From Phlebotomus papatasi (taxonomy: Eukaryota > Arthropoda > Insecta > Diptera > Psychodidae), in the NCBI RefSeq assembly GCF_024763615.1, contig NW_026604428.1, positions 124,001 to 188,000 on the forward strand: 64,000 bases of DNA. Direction: 5' to 3'. Below the pieces are notes generated by a model, which did no database searches, had not been told where the DNA came from, and worked only from the letters and a program-made list of their open reading frames with translations. Below, one piece after another: positions 52,595 to 63,871 of this stretch. How positions within the stretch are numbered: position 1 is the stretch's first letter; every line of letters starts with the position of its first letter. The translations under genes were made by a program, and so were the position numbers.

Positions 52595-53204
52595 CTATCA
52601 ATCAATTAATATCATTAGTTGAATTTGTTTCTTGGAAAAATTCCCACCAAAAATCATCATGATCCCACCCTTGGGAGTTTTTTTTTAATTTTTTAAAAAT
52701 GCCAAAATCTGCTCTAGAAACCGCAATTCTTAAAATTTCTCAATGAAAATCACATTAGAATACTTCAAATAATTCTACCAATCAATTAATATCATTAGTT
52801 GAATTTGTTTCTTGGAAAAATTCCCACCAAAAATCATCATGATCCCACCCTTGGGAGTTTTTTTTTAATTTTTTAAAAATGCCAAAATCTGCTCTAGAAA
52901 CCGCAATTCTTAAAATTTCTCAATGAAAATCACATTAGAATACTTCAAATAATTCTACCAATCAATTAATATCATTAGTTGAATTTTTTTCTTGGAAAAA
53001 TTCCCACCAAAAATCATCATGATCCCACCCTTGGGAGTTTTTTAATTTTTTAAAAATGCCAAAATCTGCTCTAAAAACCGCAATACTTAAAATTTCTCAA
53101 TGAAAATCACATTAGAATACTTCAAATAATTCTATCAATCAATTAATATCATTAGTTGAATTATTTTCTTGGAAAAATTCCCACAAAAATCATCATGATC
53201 CCAC

Positions 53205-53260
53205 CCTTGGGAGAATTATTTTTTTTTTTTTAATTTTTTTTTTTAATTTTTTAAAAATGC
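53205..53260 (+). repeat. T-rich insertion after gggag, with AATTA start
   Basis: After cccttgggag comes aattatttttt, which is the start of the normal ttgaattatttt segment, and then two successive T-tract/TAATT blocks before ttttttaaaaatgcc. This looks like a backward switch from GGGAG to the GA of GAATTATTTT followed by a return into the T tract. The equivalent monomer near 61201-61290 is normal. Confidence 0.8.
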
Positions 53261-54489
53261 CAAAATCTGCTCTAGAAACCGCAATTCTTAAAATTTCTCA
53301 ATGAAAATCACATTAGAATACTTCAAATAATTCTACCAATCAATTAATATCATTAGTTGAATTTTTTTCTTGGAAAAATTCCCACCAAAACTCATCATGA
53401 TCCCACCCTTGGGAGTTTTTTTTTTTAATTTTTTAAAAATGCCAAAATCTGCTCTAGAAACCGCAATTCTTAAAATTTCTCAATGAAAATCACATTAGAA
53501 TACTTCAAATAATTCTACCAATCAATTAATATCATTAGTTGAATTATTTTCTTGGAAAAATTCCCACCAAAAATCATCATGACCCCACCCTTGGAAGGTT
53601 TTTTTTTAATTTTTTAAAAATGCCAAAATCTGCTCTAGAAACCGCAATTCTTAAAATTTCTCAATGAAAATCACATTAGAATACTTCAAATAATTCTACC
53701 AATCAATTAATATCATTAGTTGAATTTTTTTCTTGGAAAAATTCCCACCAAAAATCATCATGATCCCACCCTTGGGAGTTTTTTTTTAATTTTTTAAAAA
53801 TGCCAAAATCTGCTCTAGAAGCCGCAATTCTCAAAATTTCTCAAGGAAAATCACATTAGAATACTTCAAATAATTCTACCAATCAATTAATATCATTAGT
53901 TGAATTATTTTCTTGGAAAAATTCCCACAAAAATCATCATGATCCCACCCTTGGGAGTTTTTTTTAATTTTTTAAAAATGACAAAATCTGCTCTAAAAAC
54001 CGCAATTCTTAAAATTTCTCAATGAAAATCACATTAGAATACTTCAAATAATTCTACCAATCAATTAATATCATTAGTTGAATTATTTTCTTGGAAAAAT
54101 TCCCACAAAAATCATCATGATCCCACCCTTGGGAGTTTTTTTTTTAATTTTTTAAAAATGCCAAAATCTGCTCTAGAAACCGCAATTCTTAAAATTTCTC
54201 AATGAAAATCACATTAGAATACTTCAAATAATTCTACCAATCAATTAATATCATTAGTTGAATTTTTTTCTTGGAAAAATTCCCACCAAAAATCATCATG
54301 ATCCCACCCTTGGGAGTTTTTTTTTAATTTTTTAAAAATGCCAAAATCTGTTCTAGAAGCCGCAATTCTTAAAATTTCTCAATGAAAATCACATTAGAAT
54401 ACTTCAAATAATTCTACCAATCAATTAATATCATTAGTTGAATTTTTTTCTTGGAAAAATTCCCACCAAAACTCATCATGATCCCACCC

Positions 54490-54540
54490 TTGGGAGTTTT
54501 TTTTTAATTTTTTTTTTTAATTTTTTGAAAAAATGCCAAA
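54490..54540 (+). repeat. Duplicated T tract with inserted GA
   Basis: The T tract and TAATT element are present twice in succession and are followed by ttttttgaaaaaatgcc, with a GA not found in other monomers. The monomer is otherwise normal (gaattttttt, caccaaaactc, tagaaacc). Confidence 0.8.
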
Positions 54541-54608
54541 ATCTGCTCTAGAAACCGCAATTCTTAAAATTTCTCAATGAAAATCACATTAGAATACTTC
54601 AAATAATT

Positions 54609-55200
54609 CTACCAATCAATTAATATCATTAGTTGAATTATTTTCTTGGAAAAATTCCCACAAAAATCATCAAGATCCCACCCTTGGGAGTTTTTTTTTT
54701 TAATTTTTTAAAAATGCCAAAATCTGCTCTAGAAACCGCAATTCTTAAAATTTCTCAATGAAAATCACATTAGAATACTTCAAATAATTCTACCAATCAA
54801 TTAATATCATTAGTTGAATTTTTTTTCTTGGAAAAATTCCCACAAAAATCATCATGATCCCACCCTTGGGAGTTTTTTTTTAATTTTTTAAAAATGCCAA
54901 AATTTGCTCTAGAAACCGCAATTCTTAAAATTTCTCAATGAAAATCACATTAGAATACTTCAAATAATTCTACCAATCAATTAATATCATTAGTTGAATT
55001 TTTTTCTTGGAAAAATTCCCACCAAAACTCATCATGATCCCACCCTTGGGAGTTTTTTTTTTAATTTTTTAAAAATGCCAAAATCTGCTCTAGAAACCGC
55101 AATTCTTAAAATTTCTCAATGAAAATCACATTAGAATACTTCAAATAATTCTATCAATCAATTAATATCATTAGTTGAATTTGTTTCTTGGAAAAATTCC
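54609..55200 (+). repeat. Last regular monomers before the scrambled zone
   Basis: Regular monomers with atcatcaagatc (about 54668), an eight-T gaatttttttt with aatttgctc (54901), a gaattttttt copy, and the start of a ctatc, gaatttgttt copy. The eight-T and aatttgctc pair recurs inside the scrambled zone at about 56368 and 56452, showing that the zone contains duplicated material from here. Confidence 0.78.
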
Positions 55201-58200
55201 CACCAAAAAATCATGATCCCACCCTTGGAGTTTTTTTTTAATTTTTTAAAAATGCCAAAATAGAAACCGCATCATTTTTTTCTTGGAAAAATTCCAACAA
55301 AAATCATCATCCCACCTAAAAACCGCAATTCTTAAAATTTCTCAATGAAAATCACATTAGAATACTTCAAATAATTCTATCAATCAATTAATATCATTAG
55401 GATTTTCTTGGAAAAATTCCAACAAAAATCATCATGTTTTTTTTTAATTTTTTAAAAATGCCAAAATCTGCTCTAGAAACCGCAATTCTTAAAATTTCTC
55501 AATGAAAATCACATTAGAATACTTCAAATAATTCTACAATCAATCAATTAATATCATTAGTTGAATTTTTTTTTCTTGGAAAAATTCCACATTAGAATAC
55601 TTCAAAAATCATCATGATCCCACCCTTGGGAGAATTTTTTTCTTGGAAAAATTCCCACCAAAAATCATCATGATCCCACCCTTGGGAGTTTTTTTTTAAA
55701 AAATGCCAAAATCTGCTCTAGAAGCCGCAATTCTTTTCTCAAGGAAAATCACATTAGAATACTTCAAATAATTCTAAAAATTGAAAAATTCCCACAAAAA
55801 TCATCATGATCCCACCCTTGGGAGTTTTTTTTAATTTTTTAAAAATGACAAAATCTGCTCTAAAAACCGCAATTCTTAAAATTTCTCAATGAAAATCACA
55901 TTAGAATACTTCAAATAATTCTACCAATCAATTAATATCATTAGTTGAATTATTTTCTTGGAAAAATTCCCACAAAAATCATCATGATCCCACCCTTGGG
56001 AGTTTTTTTTTTAATTTTTTAAAAATGCCAAAATCTGCTCTAGAAACCGCAATTCTTAAAATTTCTCAATGAAAATCACATTAGAATACTTCAAATAATT
56101 CTACCAATCAATTAATATCATTAGTTGAATTTTTTTCTTGGAAAAATTCCCACCAAAAATCATCATGATCCCAAGTTTTTTTTTTAATTTTTTTGCCAAA
56201 ATCTGTTCTAGAAGCCGCAATTCTTAAAATTTCTTGAAAAATTCCCTTGGAAAAATTCCCAAAAACTCATCATGATCTCTAGAAACCGCAATTCTTAAAA
56301 TTTCTCAATGAAAATCACATTAGAATACTTCAAATAATTCTACCAATCAATTAATATCATTAGTTGAATTTTTTTTCTTGGAAAAATTCCCACAAAAATC
56401 ATCATGATCCCACCCTTGGGAGTTTTTTTTTTAATTTTTTAAAAATGCCAAAATTTGCTCTAGAAACCGCAATTCTTAAAATTTCTCAATGAAAATCACA
56501 TTAGAATACTTCAAATAATTTTACCAATCAATTAATATCATTAGTTGAATTTTTTTCTTGGAAAAATTCCCACCAAAACTCATCATGATCCCACCCTTGG
56601 GAGTTTTTTAATTTTTTAAAAATGCCAAAATCTGCTCTAAAAACCGCAATTCTTAAAATTTCTCAATGAAAATCACATTAGAATACTTCAAATAATTCTA
56701 CCAATCAATTAATATCATTAGAATTTTTTTCTTGAAAAATTATCATCATTCTTGGAAAAATTCCATTTAAAAACAAAAAATCATCACATTAGATACTTCC
56801 TACCAATCCTTGAATTTTTTTCTTGGATGATCCCACCCTTTTTTTTTTTAATTTTTTAAAAATGCCAAAATCTGCTCTAGAAACCGCAATTCTTAAAATT
56901 TCTCAATGAAAATCACATTAGAATACTTCAAATAATTCTACCAATCAATTAATATCATTAGTTGAATTTTTTTCTTGGAAAAGTTCCCACCAAAACTCAT
57001 CATGATCCCACCCTTGGGAGTTTTTTTTTTTTAATTTTTTAAAAATGCCAAAATCTGCTCTAGAAACCGCAATTCTTAAAATTTCTCAATGAAAATCACA
57101 TTAGAATACTTCAAATAATTCTACCAATCAATTAATATCATTAGTTGAATTATTTTCTTGGAAAAATTCCCACCAAAAATCATCATGACCCCACCCTTGG
57201 AAGGATCCCACCCTTTTTTTTTTAATTTTTTAAAAATGCCAAAATCTGCTCTAGAAACCGCAATTCTTAAAATTTCTCAATGAAAATCACATTAGAATAC
57301 TTCAAATAATTCTACCAATCAATTAATATCATTAGTTGAATTTTTTTCTTGGAAAAATTCCCACCAAAAATCATCATGATCCCACCCTTGGGAGTTTTTT
57401 TTTAATTTTTTAAAAATGCCAAAATCTGCTCTAGAAGCCGCAATTCTCAAAATTTCTCAAGGAAAATCACATTAGAATACTTCAAATAATTCTACCAATC
57501 AATTAATATCATTAGTTGAATTATTTTCTTGGAAAAATTCCCACAAAAATCATCATGATCCCACCCTTGGGAGTTTTTTTTAATTTTTTAAAAATGACAA
57601 AATCTGCTCTAAAAACCGCAATTCTTAAAATTTCTCAATGAAAATCACATTAGAATACTTCAAATAATTCTACCAATCAATTAATATCATTAGTTGAATT
57701 ATTTTCTTGGAAAAATTCCCACAAAAATCATCATGATCCCACCCTTGGGAGTTTTTTTTTTAATTTTTTAAAAATGCCAAAATCTGCTCTAGAAACCGCA
57801 ATTCTTAAAATTTCTCAATGAAAATCACATTAGAATACTTCAAATAATTCTACCAATCAATTAATATCATTAGTTGAATTTTTTTCTTGGAAAAATTCCC
57901 ACCAAAAATCATCATGATCCCACCCTTGGGAGTTTTTTTTTTAATTTTTTAAAAATGCCAAAATCTGCTCTAGAAGCCGCAATTCTTAAAATTTCTCAAT
58001 GAAAATCACATTAGAATACTTCAAATAATTCTACCAATCAATTAATATCATTAGTTGAATTTTTTTCTTGGAAAAATTCCCACCAAAACTCATCATGATC
58101 CCACCCTTGGGAGTTTTTTTTTAATTTTTTAAAAATGCCAAAATCTGTTCTAGAAACCGCAATTCTTAAAATTTCTCAATGAAAATCACATTAGAATACT

Positions 58201-59015
58201 TCAAATAATTTTACCAATCAATTAATATCATTAGTTGAATTTTTTTCTTGGAAAAATTCCCACCAAAACTCATCATGATCCCACCCTTGGGAGTTTTTTA
58301 ATTTTTTAAAAATGGAGCAATTCTTAAATTTCTCAATGAAAATTTTTTTAATTTTTTAAAAATGCCAAAATCTGTTCTAAAAACCGCAATTCTTAAAATT
58401 TCTCAATGAAAATCACATTAGAATACTTCAAATAATTCTACCAATCAATTAATATCATTAGTTGAATTTTTTTCTTGGAAAAATTCCCACCAAAACTCAT
58501 CATGATCCCACCCTTGGAAAAATTCCCACCAAAACTCATCATGATCCCACCCTTGGGAGATCCCACCCTTGGGAGTTTTTTTTTTTAATTTTTTAAAAAT
58601 GCCAAAATCTGCTCTAGAAACCGCAATTCTTAAAATTTCTCAATGAAAATCACATTAGAATACTTCAAATAATTCTACCAATCAATTAATATCATTAGTT
58701 GAATTTTTTTCTTGGAAAAATTCCCACAATTCTTAAAATCATCATGATCCCACCCTTGGGAGATCCCACCCTTGGGAGTTTTTTTTTAATTTTTTAAAAA
58801 TGCCAAAATCTGCTCTAGAAACCGCACATTAGAATACTTAAAATTCTACCAATCAATTAATATCATTAGTTGAATTATGAAAAATTCCCACAAAAATCAT
58901 CAATCCCACCCTTGGGAGTTTTTTTTAATTTTTTAAAAATGACAAAATCTGCTCTAAAAACCGCAATTCTTAAAATTTCTCAATGAAAATCACATTAGAA
59001 TACTTCAAATTTCTA
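55201..59015 (+). repeat. Scrambled satellite zone with broken and re-joined monomers
   Basis: Regular spacing is lost. Truncated or re-joined monomers occur at about 55201-55330, 55400-55440, 55530-55640, 55695-55795, 56170-56285, 56720-56850, 57195-57225, 58310-58375, 58515-58580, 58725-58775, 58825-58915 and 59005-59015, with intact monomers between them. All fragments are still this satellite in the same orientation; no foreign sequence was seen. Many joins share short identities: CTTGG (58517 join), and GA or GATCCC back-jumps giving gggagatcccaccc (58555 and 58760). Landmarks tctcaagg (55739, 57457) and atgacaaaatc (55847, 57596, 58941) show several degraded copies of the unit that starts near 53530. 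Replication template switching is one explanation; consensus or assembly error is another. Confidence 0.85.
58501..58580 (+). repeat. Clear back-jump junction at CTTGG and GATCCC
   Basis: cccttgg runs directly into aaaaattcccaccaaaactc, that is, back from the CCCTTGGG element to the CTTGGAAAAA element about 40 bp upstream in the monomer, re-copying that interval. The second pass ends at gggaga and goes back again to gatcccacccttgggag before continuing normally. CTTGG occurs in both elements and is shared at the first join. Confidence 0.85.
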
Positions 59016-60630
59016 CCAATCAATTAATATCATTAGTTGAATTATTTTCTTGGAAAAATTCCCACAAAAATCATCATGATCCCACCCTTGGGAGTTTTTT
59101 TTTTAATTTTTTAAAAATGCCAAAATCTGCTCTAGAAACCGCAATTCTTAAAATTTCTCAATGAAAATCACATTAGAATACTTCAAATAATTCTACCAAT
59201 CAATTAATATCATTAGTTGAATTTTTTTCTTGGAAAAATTCCCACCAAAAATCATCATGATCCCACCCTTGGGAGTTTTTTTTTTAATTTTTTAAAAATG
59301 CCAAAATCTGTTCTAGAAGCCGCAATTCTTAAAATTTCTCAATGAAAATCACATTAGAATACTTCAAATAATTCTACCAATCAATTAATATCATTAGTTG
59401 AATTTTTTTCTTGGAAAAATTCCCACCAAAACTCATCATGATCCCACCCTTGGGAGTTTTTTTTTTTAATTTTTTAAAAATGCCAAAATCTGCTCTAGAA
59501 ACCGCAATTCTTAAAATTTCTCAATGAAAATCACATTAGAATACTTCAAATAATTCTACCAATCAATTAATATCATTAGTTGAATTTTTTTCTTGGAAAA
59601 ATTCCCACCAAAAATCATCATGATCCCACCCTTGGGAGTTTTTTTTTTAATTTTTTAAAAATGCCAAAATCTGCTCTAGAAACCGCAATTCTTAAAATTT
59701 CTCAATGAAAATCACATTAGAATACTTCAAATAATTCTACCAATCAATTAATATCATTAGTTGAATTTTTTTCTTGGAAAAATTCCCACAAAAATCATCA
59801 TGATCCCACCCTTGGGAGTTTTTTTTAATTTTTTAAAAATGCCAAAATCTGCTCTAGAAACCGCAATTCTTAAAATTTCTCAATGAAAATCACATTAGAA
59901 TACTTCAAATAATTCTACCAATCAATTAATATCATTAGTTGAATTATTTTCTTGGAAAAATTCCCACAAAAATCATCATGATCCCACCCTTGGGAGTTTT
60001 TTTTTTAATTTTTTAAAAATGCCAAAATCTGCTCTAGAAACCGCAATTCTTAAAATTTCTCAATGAAAATCACATTAGAATACTTCAAATAATTCTATCA
60101 ATCAATTAATATCATTAGTTGAATTTGTTTCTTGGAAAAATTCCCACCAAAAATCATCATGATCCCACCCTTGGGAGTTTTTTTTTTAATTTTTTAAAAA
60201 TGCCAAAATCTGCTCTAGAAACCGCAATTCTTAAAATTTCTCAATGAAAATCACATTAGAATACTTCAAATAATTCTACCAATCAATTAATATCATTAGT
60301 TGAATTTTTTTCTTGGAAAAATTCCCACAAAAATCATCATGATCCCACCCTTGGGAGTTTTTTTTTAATTTTTTAAAAATGCCAAAATCTGCTCTAGAAA
60401 CCGCAATTCTTAAAATTTCTCAATGAAAATCACATTAGAATACTTCAAATAATTCTACCAATCAATTAATATCATTAGTTGAATTTTTTTCTTGGAAAAA
60501 TTCCCACAAAAATCATCATGATCCCACCCTTGGGAGTTTTTTAATTTTTTAAAAATGCCAAAATCTGCTCTAAAAACCGCAATACTTAAAATTTCTCAAT
60601 GAAAATCACATTAGAATACTTCAAATAATT
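59016..60630 (+). repeat. Regular monomers after the scrambled zone (9 monomers)
   Basis: Normal spacing resumes. Order: gaattatttt; ctgttc; two gaattttttt; gaattttttt with cacaaaaatc; gaattatttt; ctatc with gaatttgttt; gaattttttt; short T with caatacttaa (60580). The last part parallels 51700-52600 at an offset of about 8.2 kb. Confidence 0.78.
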
Positions 60631-62613
60631 CTATCAATCAATTAATATCATTAGTTGAATTTGTTTCTTGGAAAAATTCCCACCAAAAATCATCATGATC
60701 CCACCCTTGGGAGTTTTTTTTTAATTTTTTAAAAATGCCAAAATCTGCTCTAGAAACCGCAATTCTTAAAATTTCTCAATGAAAATCACATTAGAATACT
60801 TCAAATAATTCTACCAATCAATTAATATCATTAGTTGAATTTGTTTCTTGGAAAAATTCCCACCAAAAATCATCATGATCCCACCCTTGGGAGTTTTTTT
60901 TTAAGTTTTTTTTTTTTTTAAAAATGCCAAAATCTGCTCTAGAAACCGCAATTCTTAAAATTTCTCAATGAAAATCACATTAGAATACTTCAAATAATTC
61001 TACCAATCAATTAATATCATTAGTTGAATTTTTTTCTTGGAAAAATTCCCACAAAAATCATCATGATCCCACCCTTGGGAGTTTTTTAATTTTTTAAAAA
61101 TGCCAAAATCTGCTCTAAAAACCGCAATACTTAAAATTTCTCAATGAAAATCACATTAGAATACTTCAAATAATTCTATCAATCAATTAATATCATTAGT
61201 TGAATTATTTTCTTGGAAAAATTCCCACAAAAATCATCATGATCCCACCCTTGGGAGTTTTTTTTAATTTTTTAAAAATGCCAAAATCTGCTCTAGAAAC
61301 CGCAATTCTTAAAATTTCTCAATGAAAATCACATTAGAATACTTCAAATAATTCTACCAATCAATTAATATCATTAGTTGAATTTTTTTCTTGGAAAAAT
61401 TCCCACCAAAACTCATCATGATCCCACCCTTGGGAGTTTTTTTTTTTAATTTTTAAAAATGCCAAAATCTGCTCTAGAAACCGCAATTCTTAAAATTTCT
61501 CAATGAAAATCACATTAGAATACTTCAAATAATTCTACCAATCAATTAATATCATTAGTTGAATTATTTTCTTGGAAAAATTCCCACCAAAAATCATCAT
61601 GACCCCACCCTTGGAAGGTTTTTTTTTTAATTTTTTAAAAATGCCAAAATCTGCTCTAGAAACCGCAATTCTTAAAATTTCTCAATGAAAATCACATTAG
61701 AATACTTCAAATAATTCTACCAATCAATTAATATCATTAGTTGAATTTTTTTCTTGGAAAAATTCCCACCAAAAATCATCATGATCCCACCCTTGGGAGT
61801 TTTTTTTTAATTTTTTAAAAATGCCAAAATCTGCTCTAGAAGCCGCAATTCTCAAAATTTCTCAAGGAAAATCACATTAGAATACTTCAAATAATTCTAC
61901 CAATCAATTAATATCATTAGTTGAATTATTTTCTTGGAAAAATTCCCACAAAAATCATCATGATCCCACCCTTGGGAGTTTTTTTTAATTTTTTAAAAAT
62001 GACAAAATCTGCTCTAAAAACCGCAATTCTTAAAATTTCTCAATGAAAATCACATTAGAATACTTCAAATAATTCTATCAATCAATTAATATCATTAGTT
62101 GAATTATTTTCTTGGAAAAATTCCCACAAAAATCATCATGATCCCACCCTTGGGAGTTTTTTTTTAATTTTTTAAAAATGCCAAAATCTGCTCTAGAAAC
62201 CGCAATTCTTAAAATTTCTCAATGAAAATCACATTAGAATACTTCAAATAATTCTACCAATCAATTAATATCATTAGTTGAATTTTTTTCTTGGAAAAAT
62301 TCCCACCAAAAATCATCATGATCCCACCCTTGGGAGTTTTTTTTTTAATTTTTTAAAAATGCCAAAATCTGTTCTAGAAGCCGCAATTCTTAAAATTTCT
62401 CAATGAAAATCACATTAGAATACTTCAAATAATTCTACCAATCAATTAATATCATTAGTTGAATTTTTTTCTTGGAAAAATTCCCACCAAAACTCATCAT
62501 GATCCCACCCTTGGGAGTTTTTTTTAATTTTTTAAAAATGCCAAAATCTGCTCTAGAAACCGCAATTCTTAAAATTTCTCAATGAAAATCACATTAGAAT
62601 ACTTCAAATAATT
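60631..62613 (+). repeat. 11-monomer segment, copy 2 of the ~8.03-kb offset pair
   Basis: Repeats two gaatttgttt monomers, short T with caatacttaa (61125), gaccccacccttggaagg (61601), ttctcaaaatttctcaagg (61862 region), atgacaaaatc (62001) and ctgttc. Offsets from copy 1 are 8044, 8020 and 8021 bp. The T-rich insertions of copy 1 (53205 and 54490) are absent, while a different one is present at 60901. Confidence 0.84.
60895..60925 (+). repeat. Expanded T tract with TTAAG change
   Basis: The tract reads T run, ttaag, then a run of about 14 T before aaaaatgcc, instead of the usual TAATTTTTTAAAAATG. The equivalent monomer near 52860 is normal, so the change postdates the duplication. Confidence 0.8.
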
Positions 62614-63871
62614 CTACCAATCAATTAATATCATTAGTTGAATTATTTTCTTGGAAAAATTCCCACAAAAATCATCATGATCCCACCCTTGGGAGTTTTT
62701 TTTTTTAATTTTTAAAAATGCCAAAATCTGCTCTAGAAGCCGCAATTCTTAAAATTTCTCAATGAAAATCACATTAGAATACTTCAAATAATTCTACCAA
62801 TCAATTAATATCATTAGTTGAATTATTTTCTTGGAAAAATTCCCACAAAAATCATCATGATCCCACCCTTGGGAGTTTTTTTTAATTTTTTAAAAATGAC
62901 AAAATCTGCTCTAAAAACCGCAATTCTTAAAATTTCTCAATGAAAATCACATTAGAATACTTCAAATAATTCTACCAATCAATTAATATCATTAGTTGAA
63001 TTATTTTCTTGGAAAAATTCCCACAAAAATCATCATGATCCCACCCTTGGGAGTTTTTTTTTTAATTTTTTAAAAATGCCAAAATCTGCTCTAGAAACCG
63101 CAATTCTTAAAATTTCTCAATGAAAATCACATTAGAATACTTCAAATAATTCTACCAATCAATTAATATCATTAGTTGAATTTTTTTCTTGGAAAAATTC
63201 CCACCAAAAATCATCATGATCCCACCCTTGGGAGTTTTTTTTTTAATTTTTTAAAAATGCCAAAATCTGTTCTAGAAGCCGCAATTCTTAAAATTTCTCA
63301 ATGAAAATCACATTAGAATACTTCAAATAATTCTACCAATCAATTAATATCATTAGTTGAATTTTTTTCTTGGAAAAATTCCCACAAAAATCATCATGAT
63401 CCCACCCTAGGGAGTTTTTTAATTTTTTAAAAATGCCAAAATCTGCTCTAGAAACCGCAATTCTTAAAATTTCTCAATGAAAATCACATTAGAATACTTC
63501 AAATAATTCTACCAATCAATCAATTAATATCATTAGTTGAATTTTTTCTTGGAAAAATTCCCACCAAAAATCATCATGACACCACCCTTGGGAGTTTTTT
63601 TTTTTAATTTTTAAAAATGCCAAAATCTGCTCTAGAAGCCGCAATTCTTAAAATTTCTCAATGAAAATCACATTAGAATACTTCAAATAATTCTACCAAT
63701 CAATTAATATCATTAGTTGAATTTTTTTGTTGGAAAAATTCCCACAAAAATCATCATGATCCCACCCTTGGGAGTTTTTTTTTAATTTTTTAAAAATGCC
63801 AAAATCTGCTCTAGAAACCGCAATTCTTAAAATTTCTCAATGAAAATCACATTAGAATACTTCAAATAATT
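62614..63871 (+). repeat. Seven regular monomers near the right edge
   Basis: Includes a second atgacaaaatc monomer (62898), ctgttc (about 63268), a private cacccta variant giving ccctagggag (about 63407), a 4-bp gain giving caatcaatcaatt (63513-63525), a gacaccaccc change (about 63578) and a gttgg form (about 63729). No gene is present and the array shows no sign of ending. Confidence 0.78.

Larger units (their letters stand above)
52595..54608 (+). repeat. 11-monomer segment, copy 1 of an ~8.03-kb offset pair
   Basis: Order: two gaatttgttt monomers; short T with caatacttaa (53081); gaattatttt copy with a T-rich insertion; gaattttttt; gaccccacccttggaagg (53581); tagaagcc with ttctcaaaatttctcaagg (53841 region); atgacaaaatc with long T (53980); tagaaacc; ctgttc with tcacatt; and a copy with a second T-rich insertion. 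The same order returns at 60631-62613. Confidence 0.84.

Noticed and set aside
55201..59015. Insertion of a transposon or foreign sequence in the irregular zone
   Set aside because: Every fragment I could read there matches the monomer in the same orientation; there are no terminal repeats, target-site duplications or unrelated sequence.
55201..59015. Edge of the array with degenerate monomers
   Set aside because: Degenerate monomers are typical of array edges, but regular homogeneous monomers resume at 59016 and continue to the end of the window.
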